In this document: piece by piece, positions 1 to 9,309 of the stretch | How positions within the stretch are numbered: the first letter of the stretch is position 1 | How the letters are laid out: each line of letters opens with the position of its first letter | Assembly: GCF_905147045.1 (NCBI RefSeq) | Contig: NC_065898.1 | Coordinates: 62,001 to 126,000 of the forward strand | Length of the DNA: 64,000 nt | Direction: 5' to 3' | Source of the DNA: Nymphalis io | Taxonomy: Eukaryota > Arthropoda > Insecta > Lepidoptera > Nymphalidae | Position numbers and translations under genes: made by a program | The notes under the pieces: model-generated | What the model was told of the DNA's origin: nothing | The model's database searches: none | The model's input: the letters and a program-made list of their open reading frames with translations, nothing else

Positions 1-1525
1 TTCACTCAAGGGAGAACGGGATGGAGTTACCGGCGACCGCAGGCAATGGTTGCGCACGGCTCAGCTGATTTTGACTGTTGCTAGGCGGGCGCGGGAGAGG
101 GGCCGGGGTGGTGGACTCCATTATAAACTCGGGTGGGTGGAAGCTGCAAGGCTTATGAATATGTATGCGAAGTTATAATTTTTGACGCCGTTCTCGAGGC
201 ACGAGCTCTCCAAAAGACCGGCTTATGCATGAAATGCATTAATACTTCTTTACGGCTCCAATCCACTGCTCGCGGTCGACTCCGTCTTTTAGAGGTGGCT
301 TTGAAGATCAAAATCTCCAAAATTTTTGTTGAAAAACAATGCATGTCTACTCATACTCAGGCAAACTCTTCTATTGGGTTAGAAGATTATAATTACAAAT
401 TTTCAGAGCGTGAAATTTCGTTTTCTTTCACGATACATATGATATTAAAATAACTGAGTTTCTTACGGTTCGGTGTAACATTCAGAACCGATACGTTTTA
501 CGATTATAACGTATTTGTGAGCCGACCTGAAAGTAGAAGGATGTTTTAACTTAATTTATAGAAGCATTCAAAATTAAAAGTGACATTTAGCTCGGGCGAC
601 TACTGTCATGTGACATCTAATTTGATCGTGATAAAATATCGATTTATTAATATTGTCAACTTTTTCAAACTAAAAGAAAAAAAAATATTATTTAGTATTA
701 ATTGAAACCAATTATGCTACAATAAGTTGGCAATCAGTTATCAGAGAATCGTATATGTTATTAAAATCGTCTCGCTCCGCGGACGGTCGCCGCGGCGAAC
801 GGAGAAATGGTGTTGTTAATAATTAATATATTGGTCGAGTAATTAAATTGCGAGGTCCCGCAGTTGGAGCCTCTGCTCGATTATTTGTATTCGAAGATAA
901 CTCGCCCGATCGCTCCGCAGCGGAACTCGCAATATTGTTATATGTTATTTGATTTGAACAACTTCGACGCTGGCTAAAAGAATACACGAAAGATTGATAA
1001 CTGCTAAGCTAGCATCTCTAATATTTTGTTAATTTAAAAATTAAAATAAAAACTTAAATAAGCACGCAGGTGTCTATATATCTTCTGCTAAATATAATAT
1101 ATTGAACTCGTCAAACTTGCAACTATTGAACTTATCCTTACTATCTTTGTTACTCAACCTGAACAAGTAAGCAGATATAAAGTGTATATGAAATAGTAAA
1201 ACAACTGATTACGTGACCTTGTCCCTTACATTGTGCTACCGACTCAGGACATTTGATTCAGTTTATTATAAGCGATTGCTATGTAGAAAACAGTTATAAC
1301 AATGTTAGCCACCTATATAATGTTTCATTAATCAATGAAACTTTAAATCTCAACTTTAAAGCTAGTGTGGGGAATATTGGGAAGAGTAGATCAAAAGCAA
1401 TGAGAAGTCTATGTGTGGCGAGCTCCCATATCACGATCAGATCCCATTTTTGCGGAGCCGAAAGCGATTCTATCTCTATTTATTCTATAGCTCGTCGAGT
1501 CTTCAGCGTAGCTCGTCATTATGAT
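1..1525. other. Intergenic DNA, no gene seen
   Basis: The first 130 bases are GC-rich and include the 9-mer CCGGCGACC at 30-38, which recurs elsewhere in the window. The rest is AT-rich. The open frames here are short, lack recognisable domains and show no splice context. A second small GC-rich patch lies near 770-930. I see no element ends or promoter that I can defend. Confidence 0.6.
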
Positions 1526-1595
1526 TCTACCGCCAGTCAACAATACTCTGTATCACTGTGGTTTGAAGAGTGAGTGACCCAGTATCATTAAGGTT
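1526..1595 (+). repeat. Fragment of LINE-tail repeat family D
   Basis: This short stretch ('ctaccgcc...' to 'gtttgaagagtgagtgaccc') matches the middle of the longer repeat at 42953-43218, which has the same order of words: bases around a CCGCC, then TATTGTTGT-like sequence, then GTTTGAAGGGTGAGTGAGCC. It is diverged and truncated on both sides. The family is common in lepidopteran genomes as the 3' portion of non-LTR elements. Assignment rests only on similarity to the in-window copies. Confidence 0.5.
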
Positions 1596-2559
1596 GCAGT
1601 TGGTTGGTTAAGTTGATTATATATATGCATTCGCTTTATTTTTGCGTTATAACATGTTTTAGTGGAGTAATTTCTTGTTTCCTGACTATTATTCAGTGTA
1701 CCTACTCACAGTGTCTTTGATATGCCTCGTTCTGGTTTTCCGTTCCATATGGCATGGTAGCCGTAAAAAGAATGGCATCAAAAGAGTAAACAAATAATGT
1801 CCACAAAATGTGTTATCGAGGGCCGGTAGTATAGTATTGAATAAAGTGCATTTAGTGATTTGTTTGCTCGCTCGAGGGCCCGCCGCCATTACGCCGCATA
1901 TTTGCCCCAAAACAAATACCATATCCGCTCATTATTAGGGAGAAGGTAGGGAGGGGGAGCAATCAAACAAACTCGGTTCGCTTATTATTTGTCGATGTAA
2001 TTTGTTATCTAGAGGAGTGTCGACGCGTGAACCGACATGGTCCGCCGGCGACCTGTGTCTGTATGGGAAGTGTTGAGTCTTCAGGGTTGAGCGTCCTTCA
2101 AGAGTAGACAAAAGCGTTAATTAATTAAGGCATCAATAATTGATTACGACTCCACATAGTCATAACGCCCTTCCATAGATTCTACAGTGTGGGTTTTCGT
2201 TTCTAAAATAAAACTTACAATAATTAATATACATAATTCTATATTTGATAATTAATGAATACGAAGATGTTTATTATCTTTAATATTATTATAAAGAATT
2301 ATTTAAACCGTTAAACAACTATCGTTGATTTTCATACAGAAAATTCAAATTTAATAGTAAGTAATATAGCACGTGGCGTGAGTATTATGTTAATATTCAT
2401 ACTTTGTTTGTTGTTGGTTGTTCACATATTGGCAACATAACGTTTTGTTGATCTCGTGAAATGATGATACAAAACTTTTTGGGAGACCTTAAGCCTTACA
2501 CGACTTAGTGTTGACTTACATTCGTTTCCTTTTTTTATACTTCATAGTAACATGATTTA
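1596..2559. other. Intergenic DNA, no gene seen
   Basis: AT-rich sequence with no open frame that looks coding. A copy of the 9-mer CCGGCGACC is at 2045-2053. Nothing else is recognisable. Confidence 0.55.
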
Positions 2560-2720
2560 CTGGGTGATAGGACTTTGTGTAAGCAGGTCTGGATATGTAA
2601 GAAATAATTAGTATTTTTCGTGGCGCCAATGTACATATATATTCAGGCAATGGTGATCACTGACCATCAGGTGGCCAACTGACTTGTCCGCCTATCTATA
2701 CTTAATAAAATAAATAAAAA
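2560..2720 (+). repeat. Decayed LINE-tail repeat, family D
   Basis: It starts with a 'ctgggtgataggactttgtg' type head, which corresponds to 'actggtggtagggctttgtg' in the copy at 42953. It ends with 'gaccatcaggtggccaac' followed by an AATAAAATAAATAAAAA tail. The middle of the family (about 150 bases) is missing, so this is an internally deleted copy on the plus strand. The A-rich tail is the usual mark of a retroposed 3' end. Confidence 0.55.
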
Positions 2721-3200
2721 TATATGTTATTGTTTGGTAGGAAATAGATTCCTGGACTAATTATTCCTATCTGTAACCAAATCCCGTACACATTTTCACA
2801 TGTACAAATCGAAGCTTATTTTTAAATATTATTAGTTGATAAAAGATAATTAAACACGGATAAATTAATTAACTAAATTATATATAATGAACCGTATATA
2901 AAATAATGGTCAAACGTAATTGTTTCTCGAGATCCGGGTGTAGAATGCTTACGATGGGATATGTTTTCACATAACGCCGGTCGCCGACACAGACGCCGCG
3001 CAAGTAGTCGTATCTTAAGCCGATATTACATCTACGAACATAACGACGTCTGTCGCGAAAGTGATTATTTTCGTAAAATCGTCTTCACCACGCCCATTTT
3101 CTATACTAATTTCATAAAGAGGTAAAGTTTGGGATGTTGTAGGAGCTAATCTCTAAATCTACCGAACTGATTTTAAAAAGTATTTTACCAATAGAAAGCC
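2721..3200. other. Intergenic DNA, no gene seen
   Basis: AT-rich sequence with a small GC-rich patch at about 2970-3010. No gene, element terminus or clear repeat is seen before the LINE that follows. Confidence 0.5.
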
Positions 3201-4912
3201 ACGACATTTGTAAGTGTCACAGGCTACAATACCTTCCTGTGGCCATACGATGCCTGACATTAAAATCAGGCAACGTGATGTGCGTGCGGAGCTGCAATCA
3301 CTTGATGTACAGAAAGCTAGCGGTCCCGATGGAATACCAGCCATAGTGCTGAAGAAGTGCGCAGCGGAGCTGTCTCCTGTGTTAACGAGCCTGTTCCAAC
3401 TTTCTCTCTCTTCGGGATGTGTGCCGGAGGCTTGGAGAAGAGCTAATGTGCAAGCGGTTCCCAAAAAAGGGGATCGGTCTGACCCAGCAAATTACCGGCC
3501 AATAGCTATCACCTCAGTACTTTGTAAGGTGATGGAACGGTTTTTAAACAACCAACTGATCCATTACCTAGAAGATCACTGTTTAATTAATGATCGTCAG
3601 TACGGGTTTCGACCAAAACGGTCCACAGGTGATCTTCTAGCGTATGTAACACACCTCTGGGGTGAAGCTATCGACAAGCATGGAGAATCGTTGGCTGTCA
3701 GCCTCGATATCTCCAAGGCTTTCGACAGGGTCTGGCACAGAAGTCTTCTCTCCAAGCTACCGGCATATTGCTTGCCAGCTTCCTACACAAGCGTAGCCTT
3801 CGTGTTTTAGTTGATGGTTGCGCTTCACAATTCTATGTAGTGAATGCTGGGGTCCCCCAGGGATCTGTGCTATCTCCCACACTCTTTCTTTTGCATATCA
3901 ATAATATGCTCTCTCTTGGGAACATACATTGCTATGCAGACGATAGTACAATGCATGGTGGATACCACGGACGCGCAGTGGCTGGGCGAGCGGAAATTGA
4001 GGAGAGGCGGAAGGATCTTGTCATTGAACTCGATAGGACGTTAGAGCTCATCGCCAAATGGGGCTCTGATAATCTTGTTGAGTTTAATGCCAAAAAAACA
4101 CAGGTATGCGCTCTCACGGCGAAAAAGTCAACATTTTCCCCTCTTCCCTCCCTCTGTGGTACTCCGCTGGTGATGCAAAGCAAAATCGCCATGCTGGGGA
4201 TTGACGTTCGCTGCGACCTTAGTCCAAGGGATTACATCGAGGCTGTTATAAAAACAGCTTCACGGAAACTCGGAGTTCTGAACAAGGTGTGGCGCTTTTT
4301 CACGCCGCAACAATTGTGCCTGCTGTACAAAACACAGGTACGGTCTTGCGTGGAATATTGCTCGCACCTTTGGGATGGCTCCGCTAAGTACCTACTTGAG
4401 GTCTTGGACCGGTTGCAGCGACGTGCCGTACGCATTATTGGCGACGAAAAGGTCATAAACACCCTTGAAACTTTACAATTGCGTCGTGAGGTAGCAGCAC
4501 TGAGCGCTTTCTATCGACTGTATCACGGCGAGTGCTCTGAGGAATTATTCTCTCTAATTCCTGCTTCCCCCTTCCTTCTTAAGTCCACGCGAGCTGGTTC
4601 TCGATATCACCGCCTAACTGTGACATCAATTCCATCGCGAACAAAGAAATTTGGCAACTCCTTTCTTTGTCGCACTTCCAAAAAATGGAATTCCTTACCA
4701 GCTCACATGTTCCCCTCCTCTTACAACCCGGGTTCCTTCAAACGAAGCGTGAAGAGGCATCTTGCGGGCCGGCAAGGCGAAGGCGGCTAGTGTAGAACGT
4801 TTTTCCCGTCTGTACTGGCCGTCGTCGCGTTTGAACTCTACTACCACTTACCATCAGGTGGAGTAGTCATTTGACCTCCCGGCGAATTTAAAAAAAATAT
4901 ATATATATTAAC
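3201..4912 (+). mobile_element. 5'-truncated jockey/CR1-like LINE
   Basis: This is a non-LTR retrotransposon copy that retains only the reverse transcriptase region and a short 3' UTR. After the coding stop at 4790, about 100 bases lead to 'ttaccatcaggtggagtagt', a word also found at the 3' ends of other lepidopteran LINEs and SINEs. It then ends in an A-rich and (TA)n tail near 4890-4912. No endonuclease domain or ORF1 lies upstream, so it is 5'-truncated, as most genomic LINE copies are. I could not find a target-site duplication by eye, so the 5' boundary is approximate (homology is clear from about 3238). Confidence 0.8.
3238..4790 (+). pseudogene. Reverse transcriptase of a LINE, frameshifted
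   Basis: The reverse transcriptase lies in two overlapping reading frames. The first (ending at a stop at 3808-3810) carries the early RT blocks: ASGPDGIPAIVLKKCA, NYRPIAITSVLCKVMER, YGFRPKRSTGDLL and SLDISKAFDRVWH. The second (reading from about 3768) carries AGVPQGSVLSPTLF, the catalytic CYADDST box, the thumb region and a C-terminal segment with RRAVRIIGDEKV and RTSKKWNSLPAHMF, ending at TAG 4788-4790. Compared with family members, a few residues between the LSKLPAY and SFLHKRS segments appear lost at the junction, so a small deletion probably caused the frameshift. The YADD motif is intact, but the copy cannot make a continuous enzyme. The C-terminus resembles elements annotated in Lepidoptera as jockey or CR1. 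The clade is uncertain, the RT identity is not. Confidence 0.88.
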
Positions 4913-5564
4913 CCGAAAAATGAAAAGACTTTTTCGCAGTAGTGGGATTTGCAAAATTAGTCGGAGAAAAGCGGTTGAACGAAAACATTTCTTACGAACG
5001 CTGTCTTACCGATGAGAGATTATGATTGAGTTCTATGATATGTGATTGAGTTCTTAAGAAAAGTTGTAGAGCTTAATAATGCCTACAAAAAAAGTCAGCG
5101 ACAGCTTATGTCTAACTTTCATATTTAAGTCACAAAAAGTAGTTTTTATATTAAAAAAAATATTTAAGTTGGTAGGTCATGTTTATTGGTCATATTATCA
5201 ACAATTATGAATTCTTATCAAAATAAGTAAACTTATCGTCTCAAGTGTTTAAAACAAAAGACTTTTCCCTTTTACTGCATATAATTTGGACGAATTGTTA
5301 AAGAGATAATACGAAATAGGTATGGAAAAGCCACCGTGTTGTAATCTATTGAGTGATATTTCTATTAGATGGCTTTTTCATATAAAACACGTCAATTTAA
5401 TTAGAAATAAATTGCTTTATTACCAAGGACATTTTATTTAAATAAATTCATTTTTACAGTTTGTTTTTTGGTTGCATAGTTTAAGAGATCATTTAAAATA
5501 TCAAATATGAGAGACAATTTTATTAATGTTCGGCCAATCGATCACAAGTAAAAATGTTTACCGC

Positions 5565-5591
5565 CCAATGAAGTGGACACGGGTCAGCTAG
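5565..5591 (+). mobile_element. Possible Helitron 3' terminus
   Basis: The stretch ends 'gacacgggtcagctag' and is followed by T. Lepidopteran Helitrons end in CTAG followed by a target T, often just after a GC-rich word like this one. I see no matching 5' TC start nearby and no strong terminal hairpin, so this is weak. Confidence 0.25.
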
Positions 5592-5886
5592 TATAATATA
5601 TAATAGAAAAAATTCGAAGTTCTTGCGTGCTAATGTAGTTTCTCAAATTAGAGAAATTCAATTCACGATAATGTTCAATACCTATGAAAATTAAAAAATA
5701 TATAATAAATATAAAGGTTAAAAAGTAAAAATGAATGAAGAAACTCCTAAACGTTTAAAAGCGAATAAAACAGCATCGCTTTAATGAAAAAGGAAAAAAA
5801 CAAAATCTCAAAGTAGCTATAAAGTTTTATTTTAGAAGTTCCGACAAAGCAAGTGTCGCAAGAATGAAAAGCTATCGGTGTTTCGC

Positions 5887-5927
5887 GAGGCCAGGGCCGA
5901 GGGGCCGAGAGGCCGAGGGGCTGAGGG
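5887..5927. repeat. GC-rich minisatellite
   Basis: About four to five imperfect copies of an 8-9 base unit related to 'gggccgag' occur in a row. It is surrounded by AT-rich DNA. It has no coding context. Confidence 0.6.
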
Positions 5928-6719
5928 CTTCTTGATTAAATGAGTGCGAGGATCGATAGAAAATTGAAACATTTTATCATGATTAAAACAATTTGAGCTG
6001 TTTTTATAATATGCGCAGTTTATTTCTTGATGTAATAACGTGTAACTTTCTAAGCATCCATATGATTATATTACTATTAAATAGCTTTTAACATTTAAAT
6101 TTTTATTTCAAAATAATATGATTACCTATATTAAAATACAAATATAAGAATAGTTTGATGCAATATTCTCCTTTATATTACGAGTAGGTAGCCTTTCGCA
6201 GGAGGCGCAAAGGTGTTAGTATTTACTCGTATTTTCAAGAAATATAAAAACCGTGGTGACACTGTACCGTAACCGTGGACACTTCCTTAGGAAGTGCTGC
6301 GAATCTCTTGACGTTTTCTACTCGGCGCTTTGCCTGTGCACCTCGCTCGCCTTCAAGTTAGCGCGTTTGGAAATACTATACCACAATTTATAACTCTTCG
6401 CCTCACGGTGACGCGTTTTTGTCGCCACACCACAAAACCTCGATTTAGTTCACTACGTGTCAGTGAATTCGTATGTTGTAAATATAGTCCGTGCATTTAT
6501 TTATTGAATGATGTTCAGTCTCCTGTCAATCAGTTTAACAATATTGCGACAAATTTCAACACAAACTATTATAAATTAATAAATAGAAATAATTCGTGCC
6601 GCGTGCTGCTATCATTATCATGGTGAAATCATTTATTTACGTTGTAATCTTAATAGCATCGTTTGTCAAAAGCTTTCATTTAACTTCACTTGTTAGTATG
6701 GAAATTAAAAAGTAAAAGA

Positions 6720-6965
6720 GGCAGCCCGTTAATGTAACTGCTGGGCTCAGGCCGCCTGTCCTTTTGAGGAAGGTTTGTTTTGGGCAATACAAAGGTGCAG
6801 ACTTTACCCGACATAAGCAGGTTTCCTAGCGATGTTTTCCTTCACCGCCGAGCACGAGATGAGTTATAAACATAAATTAAATGCATGAAAATTCAGTCGT
6901 GCTAGTCTGGGTTTGAACCCGCAATCTTCGGTTAAGTTCCACCAACCCACTTGAGCACTTTGTAC
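6720..6965 (-). mobile_element. SINE family A, diverged, minus strand
   Basis: Read on the minus strand it has, in order, the tRNA-like B-box region (plus-strand 'gggtttgaacccgcaat'), the 'gaaaattcatg'-type word, the 'tcatctcgtgctcggcggtg' segment and the 'gaaggaaaacat' segment, all shared with the better copy at 51218-51530. The central words match in order, but the A-box head is poor and the tail is degraded. It is a non-autonomous, pol III-derived retroposon. Confidence 0.6.
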
Positions 6966-7411
6966 ACACATTTAGTGTGTGTACACAATAATGTGTAATA
7001 TAATATGTTAGGTATTGTATGATGCACAATGATTGTATTTAAAAGCTTAATTTATTTTAACCCCCGACGTAAGAAGATATGTGATATAAGTATAACCTGT
7101 GTATCTGTCTGTGGCATCGTAGCTCCCAAACGAATGGACCGAATGTAATGGGGTTTACCTGTTTTAAACGTACGCTAACGGTACAAGGGAGGATCGAACT
7201 AACAGATTTCACATCGAGCTAATTCGATCACGATCGTGAAATATCAGAAAGTGAATTGCAATATTATCTAATATTTATAAGAAGACACAACAGCATAGCG
7301 TATACTGCACACAATATTGTAAGTCGGTTGTCAACAATGCACGCTCACGAGTGAGAAGCGAAGAGTTATCGTTCTGGAACAGCACTGCGGTGCATGCTTA
7401 CATTTTAAATA
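6966..7411. other. Intergenic DNA, no gene seen
   Basis: AT-rich. Around 7080-7180 the sequence 'gtggcatcgtagctccc' followed by 'acgaatggaccgaatg' resembles the body of dispersed lepidopteran non-autonomous elements (Helitron- or Tc-like), but no termini could be fixed. Confidence 0.45.
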
Positions 7412-7772
7412 ATAATGTCCTCCAGGCCGATTTCGGCCAAGGCGGCCAATCTCAAGAGAGATTAGCCAACTACGCAGGAGATATTATAGCGCACAAATGT
7501 GTGCGCAATCACAGATGCACTCTCTCTTCCCTCACTCTCATAATCCGATGGGACGGCAATCCGACACGACCGGAAAGAGTTCAGGCGCTGGACCAACGGC
7601 TTTACGTGTTTTCCGAGGCACGGGAGTGTACACACTTCCAACTTCCAGACTCCGGGAAGTTACTGAGAAATTTTCTGACAGAAAAACCCAATAACTTTTT
7701 AATGGCCCAACCTGGAAATTGAACCCAGGACTGCCGGGTTTTACATCAAGCCACTAGACCAACGAGGCAATC
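7412..7772 (-). mobile_element. SINE family C, near full length, minus strand
   Basis: On the minus strand the element starts with a tRNA-like head: an A-box-like 'tggtctagtggc' and a B-box-like 'gggttcaatttcc' appear about 35 bases apart, as in pol III promoters. The body includes 'aaaaagttattgggttttt' and ends with a 'ggccgccttggccgaaatcg' type segment and ATTATT. Other partial copies in the window share the same body. Apparent open frames through it are a by-product of its GC content. Confidence 0.7.
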
Positions 7773-8163
7773 GTTACATTTTCTTTTCTGACGTTCTTAT
7801 CTGTATATATTTTGTTACTTATGTTTCTAAATATTCAGTTTAATATAATAACACAAACAGGACAATAGCGAGCTTCGCTAAGCCGTGACATCGTCGTGCT
7901 CAGTCACCTCAGCCAGGTGTTCGGCGTCTCCTGACATTGTTATCAGCTGGCAGACCTAGTTCGGTCTCCTCGCTGCGTGTGAGTTGTCGATGTAATGAAA
8001 TGATAATTATTACGTCATCAATGCGTCACGTGCGTATTTGTGTTCTATTATATCTGTACTTATATCCCCGCATCTTTTATTCTCCTCTTCGATTCAAAAT
8101 AAATTATCTGCGTCCGGTATCGCAAAATGAAATAAAGGACTGCGAATAAACGTCGTCTGCTGC
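7773..8163. other. Intergenic DNA, no gene seen
   Basis: Mixed composition with no recognisable feature. The last bases directly precede the 8-bp target duplication of the hAT-like element. Confidence 0.5.
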
Positions 8164-8171
8164 TTTGTGAC
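8164..8171. repeat. Left target-site duplication (8 bp)
   Basis: TTTGTGAC, identical to 9100-9107. It flanks the hAT-like element. Confidence 0.8.
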
Positions 8172-9099
8172 AAGGCATGGGCGATACAAATCGTATATAG
8201 ATACAATATCCATATATCGGTACTAAATCAGATATCTAGATATCGGAGCGCACAGTATCTACGTATTCGGATATCCACCGATATCGTTTCTGTATAATCT
8301 GTATGCGGTATTGTTATGGTACTAAATCTAATATCTAGATATCGGAGCGCACGCACAGTATTTATAATATTCGGATATCCACCGATATCGGTCTTGTATA
8401 CTCGGCATACAGTATATACGATATCGAATATCGTTGTAAATTTGTAAATATCAATTGTCAAAAGAGTATTTAGGGCAAGTGTTAATATTCATTAAATGCA
8501 ATTTTAAAGAATGATTTTAGTGAGATTAATGTTTGTGTTAAATACAATGAAGAATTGTCTCGTCCCAATACGAGCGTAATTTTCGATAAATTCAACTGTA
8601 GGCAAAAAAGACAACGGCTCTTCAGGCATTTTACAGATATTTTTAAAAGTCAAATTAGATCAAAAGAGATACGAGTTATTACTCTTTCGACAACAGTTAA
8701 AAGAGATGTATATACGAAGAAATGAACTTTTAAATACGCCGGCATTACAGAAAAACATCTCTATTACGCAGTCAGTCATAAGCCTGAAAAAAATATGAAG
8801 GAAAGTTCATTTCACTGATTTTCAAATTCGGAACTGCAACATATCTATTAATAAACAAATATTTACTTATTTAACCATGTTATTATCAATGACAAAAATA
8901 AACCAATACATAATATATGCGATAAACACAAATATTTATTAATATTAATCTGATATCATCTGGTACTGATTCGATTTCCGAGTACCATAGACTCGATACA
9001 ATATCTAGATATTGAAATATATAGATACGATATCCGATATTCAAAACCGATATCTAGATACGATACGATATCGCTTCAAAGCGATGTTACCCACGCCTA
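8172..9099. mobile_element. Non-autonomous hAT-like DNA transposon, 928 bp
   Basis: The element is bounded by a perfect 8-bp direct repeat, TTTGTGAC, at 8164-8171 and 9100-9107. An 8-bp duplication is the hallmark of hAT transposition, and this one fits the hAT preference nTnnnnAn. The ends form imperfect terminal inverted repeats: left 'aaggcatgggcgatac', right end read inward 'taggcgtgggtaacat'. The GGC-TGGG core is shared. No transposase frame exists inside, so it is non-autonomous. The interior is AT-rich and full of GATATC and TCTAGATA words, with an internal duplication of about 99 bp (8221-8319 and 8320-8415). It sits about 200 bp upstream of the start codon of the first MADF-BESS gene. 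Confidence 0.8.
8221..8415. repeat. Tandem duplication inside the hAT-like element
   Basis: Two copies of a roughly 99-base unit start at 8221 and 8320. Both begin 'tactaaatc' and contain 'tctagatatcggagcgcac' and then 'attcggatatccaccgatat' in the same order. The copies differ by small substitutions and indels, so the duplication is not recent. Confidence 0.7.
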
Positions 9100-9107
9100 T
9101 TTGTGAC
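9100..9107. repeat. Right target-site duplication (8 bp)
   Basis: TTTGTGAC, identical to 8164-8171. It flanks the hAT-like element. Confidence 0.8.
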
Positions 9108-9309
9108 TCGCGAACAGCGGACTGCGTACCAGCCGCCGGGCGCCGGGTGCCGGGCTGCGGGGTCGAGGCAGAGGCAGTGAGGCGGCGCGCGGCGCGGGTC
9201 GGCGGAGGGGCCGGCAGCGGCGGCCGCGCCCGCTCGGGCCCAGCGGCCCCGCTCAGTCCGCGCCCGGAGTCCGCCGCCGCCGCCTCGCTGCCTTGCCACA
9301 CGCCGCGCC
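9108..9309 (+). promoter_or_regulatory. GC-rich promoter/5' UTR of MADF-BESS gene 1
   Basis: Some 200 bases of very GC-rich sequence separate the transposon's target duplication from the ATG at 9310. The GC richness continues through exon 1 to about 9610 and then drops sharply to AT-rich intron. I see no TATA box. A GC-rich, TATA-less start is usual for insect housekeeping or regulatory genes. The exact transcription start cannot be read from sequence alone. Confidence 0.5.

Larger units (their letters stand above)
4913..6719. other. Intergenic DNA with small repeats
   Basis: AT-rich, without a gene. It contains a possible Helitron 3' end at about 5588 and a short G-rich minisatellite at 5887-5927, both listed separately. 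The longest frame here (6330-6626) has no recognisable motif and no splice context. Confidence 0.5.

Noticed and set aside
7351..7722. 123-codon open frame as a gene
   Set aside because: It runs across a SINE family C copy on the opposite strand. The body words match other SINE copies, so the frame is incidental.
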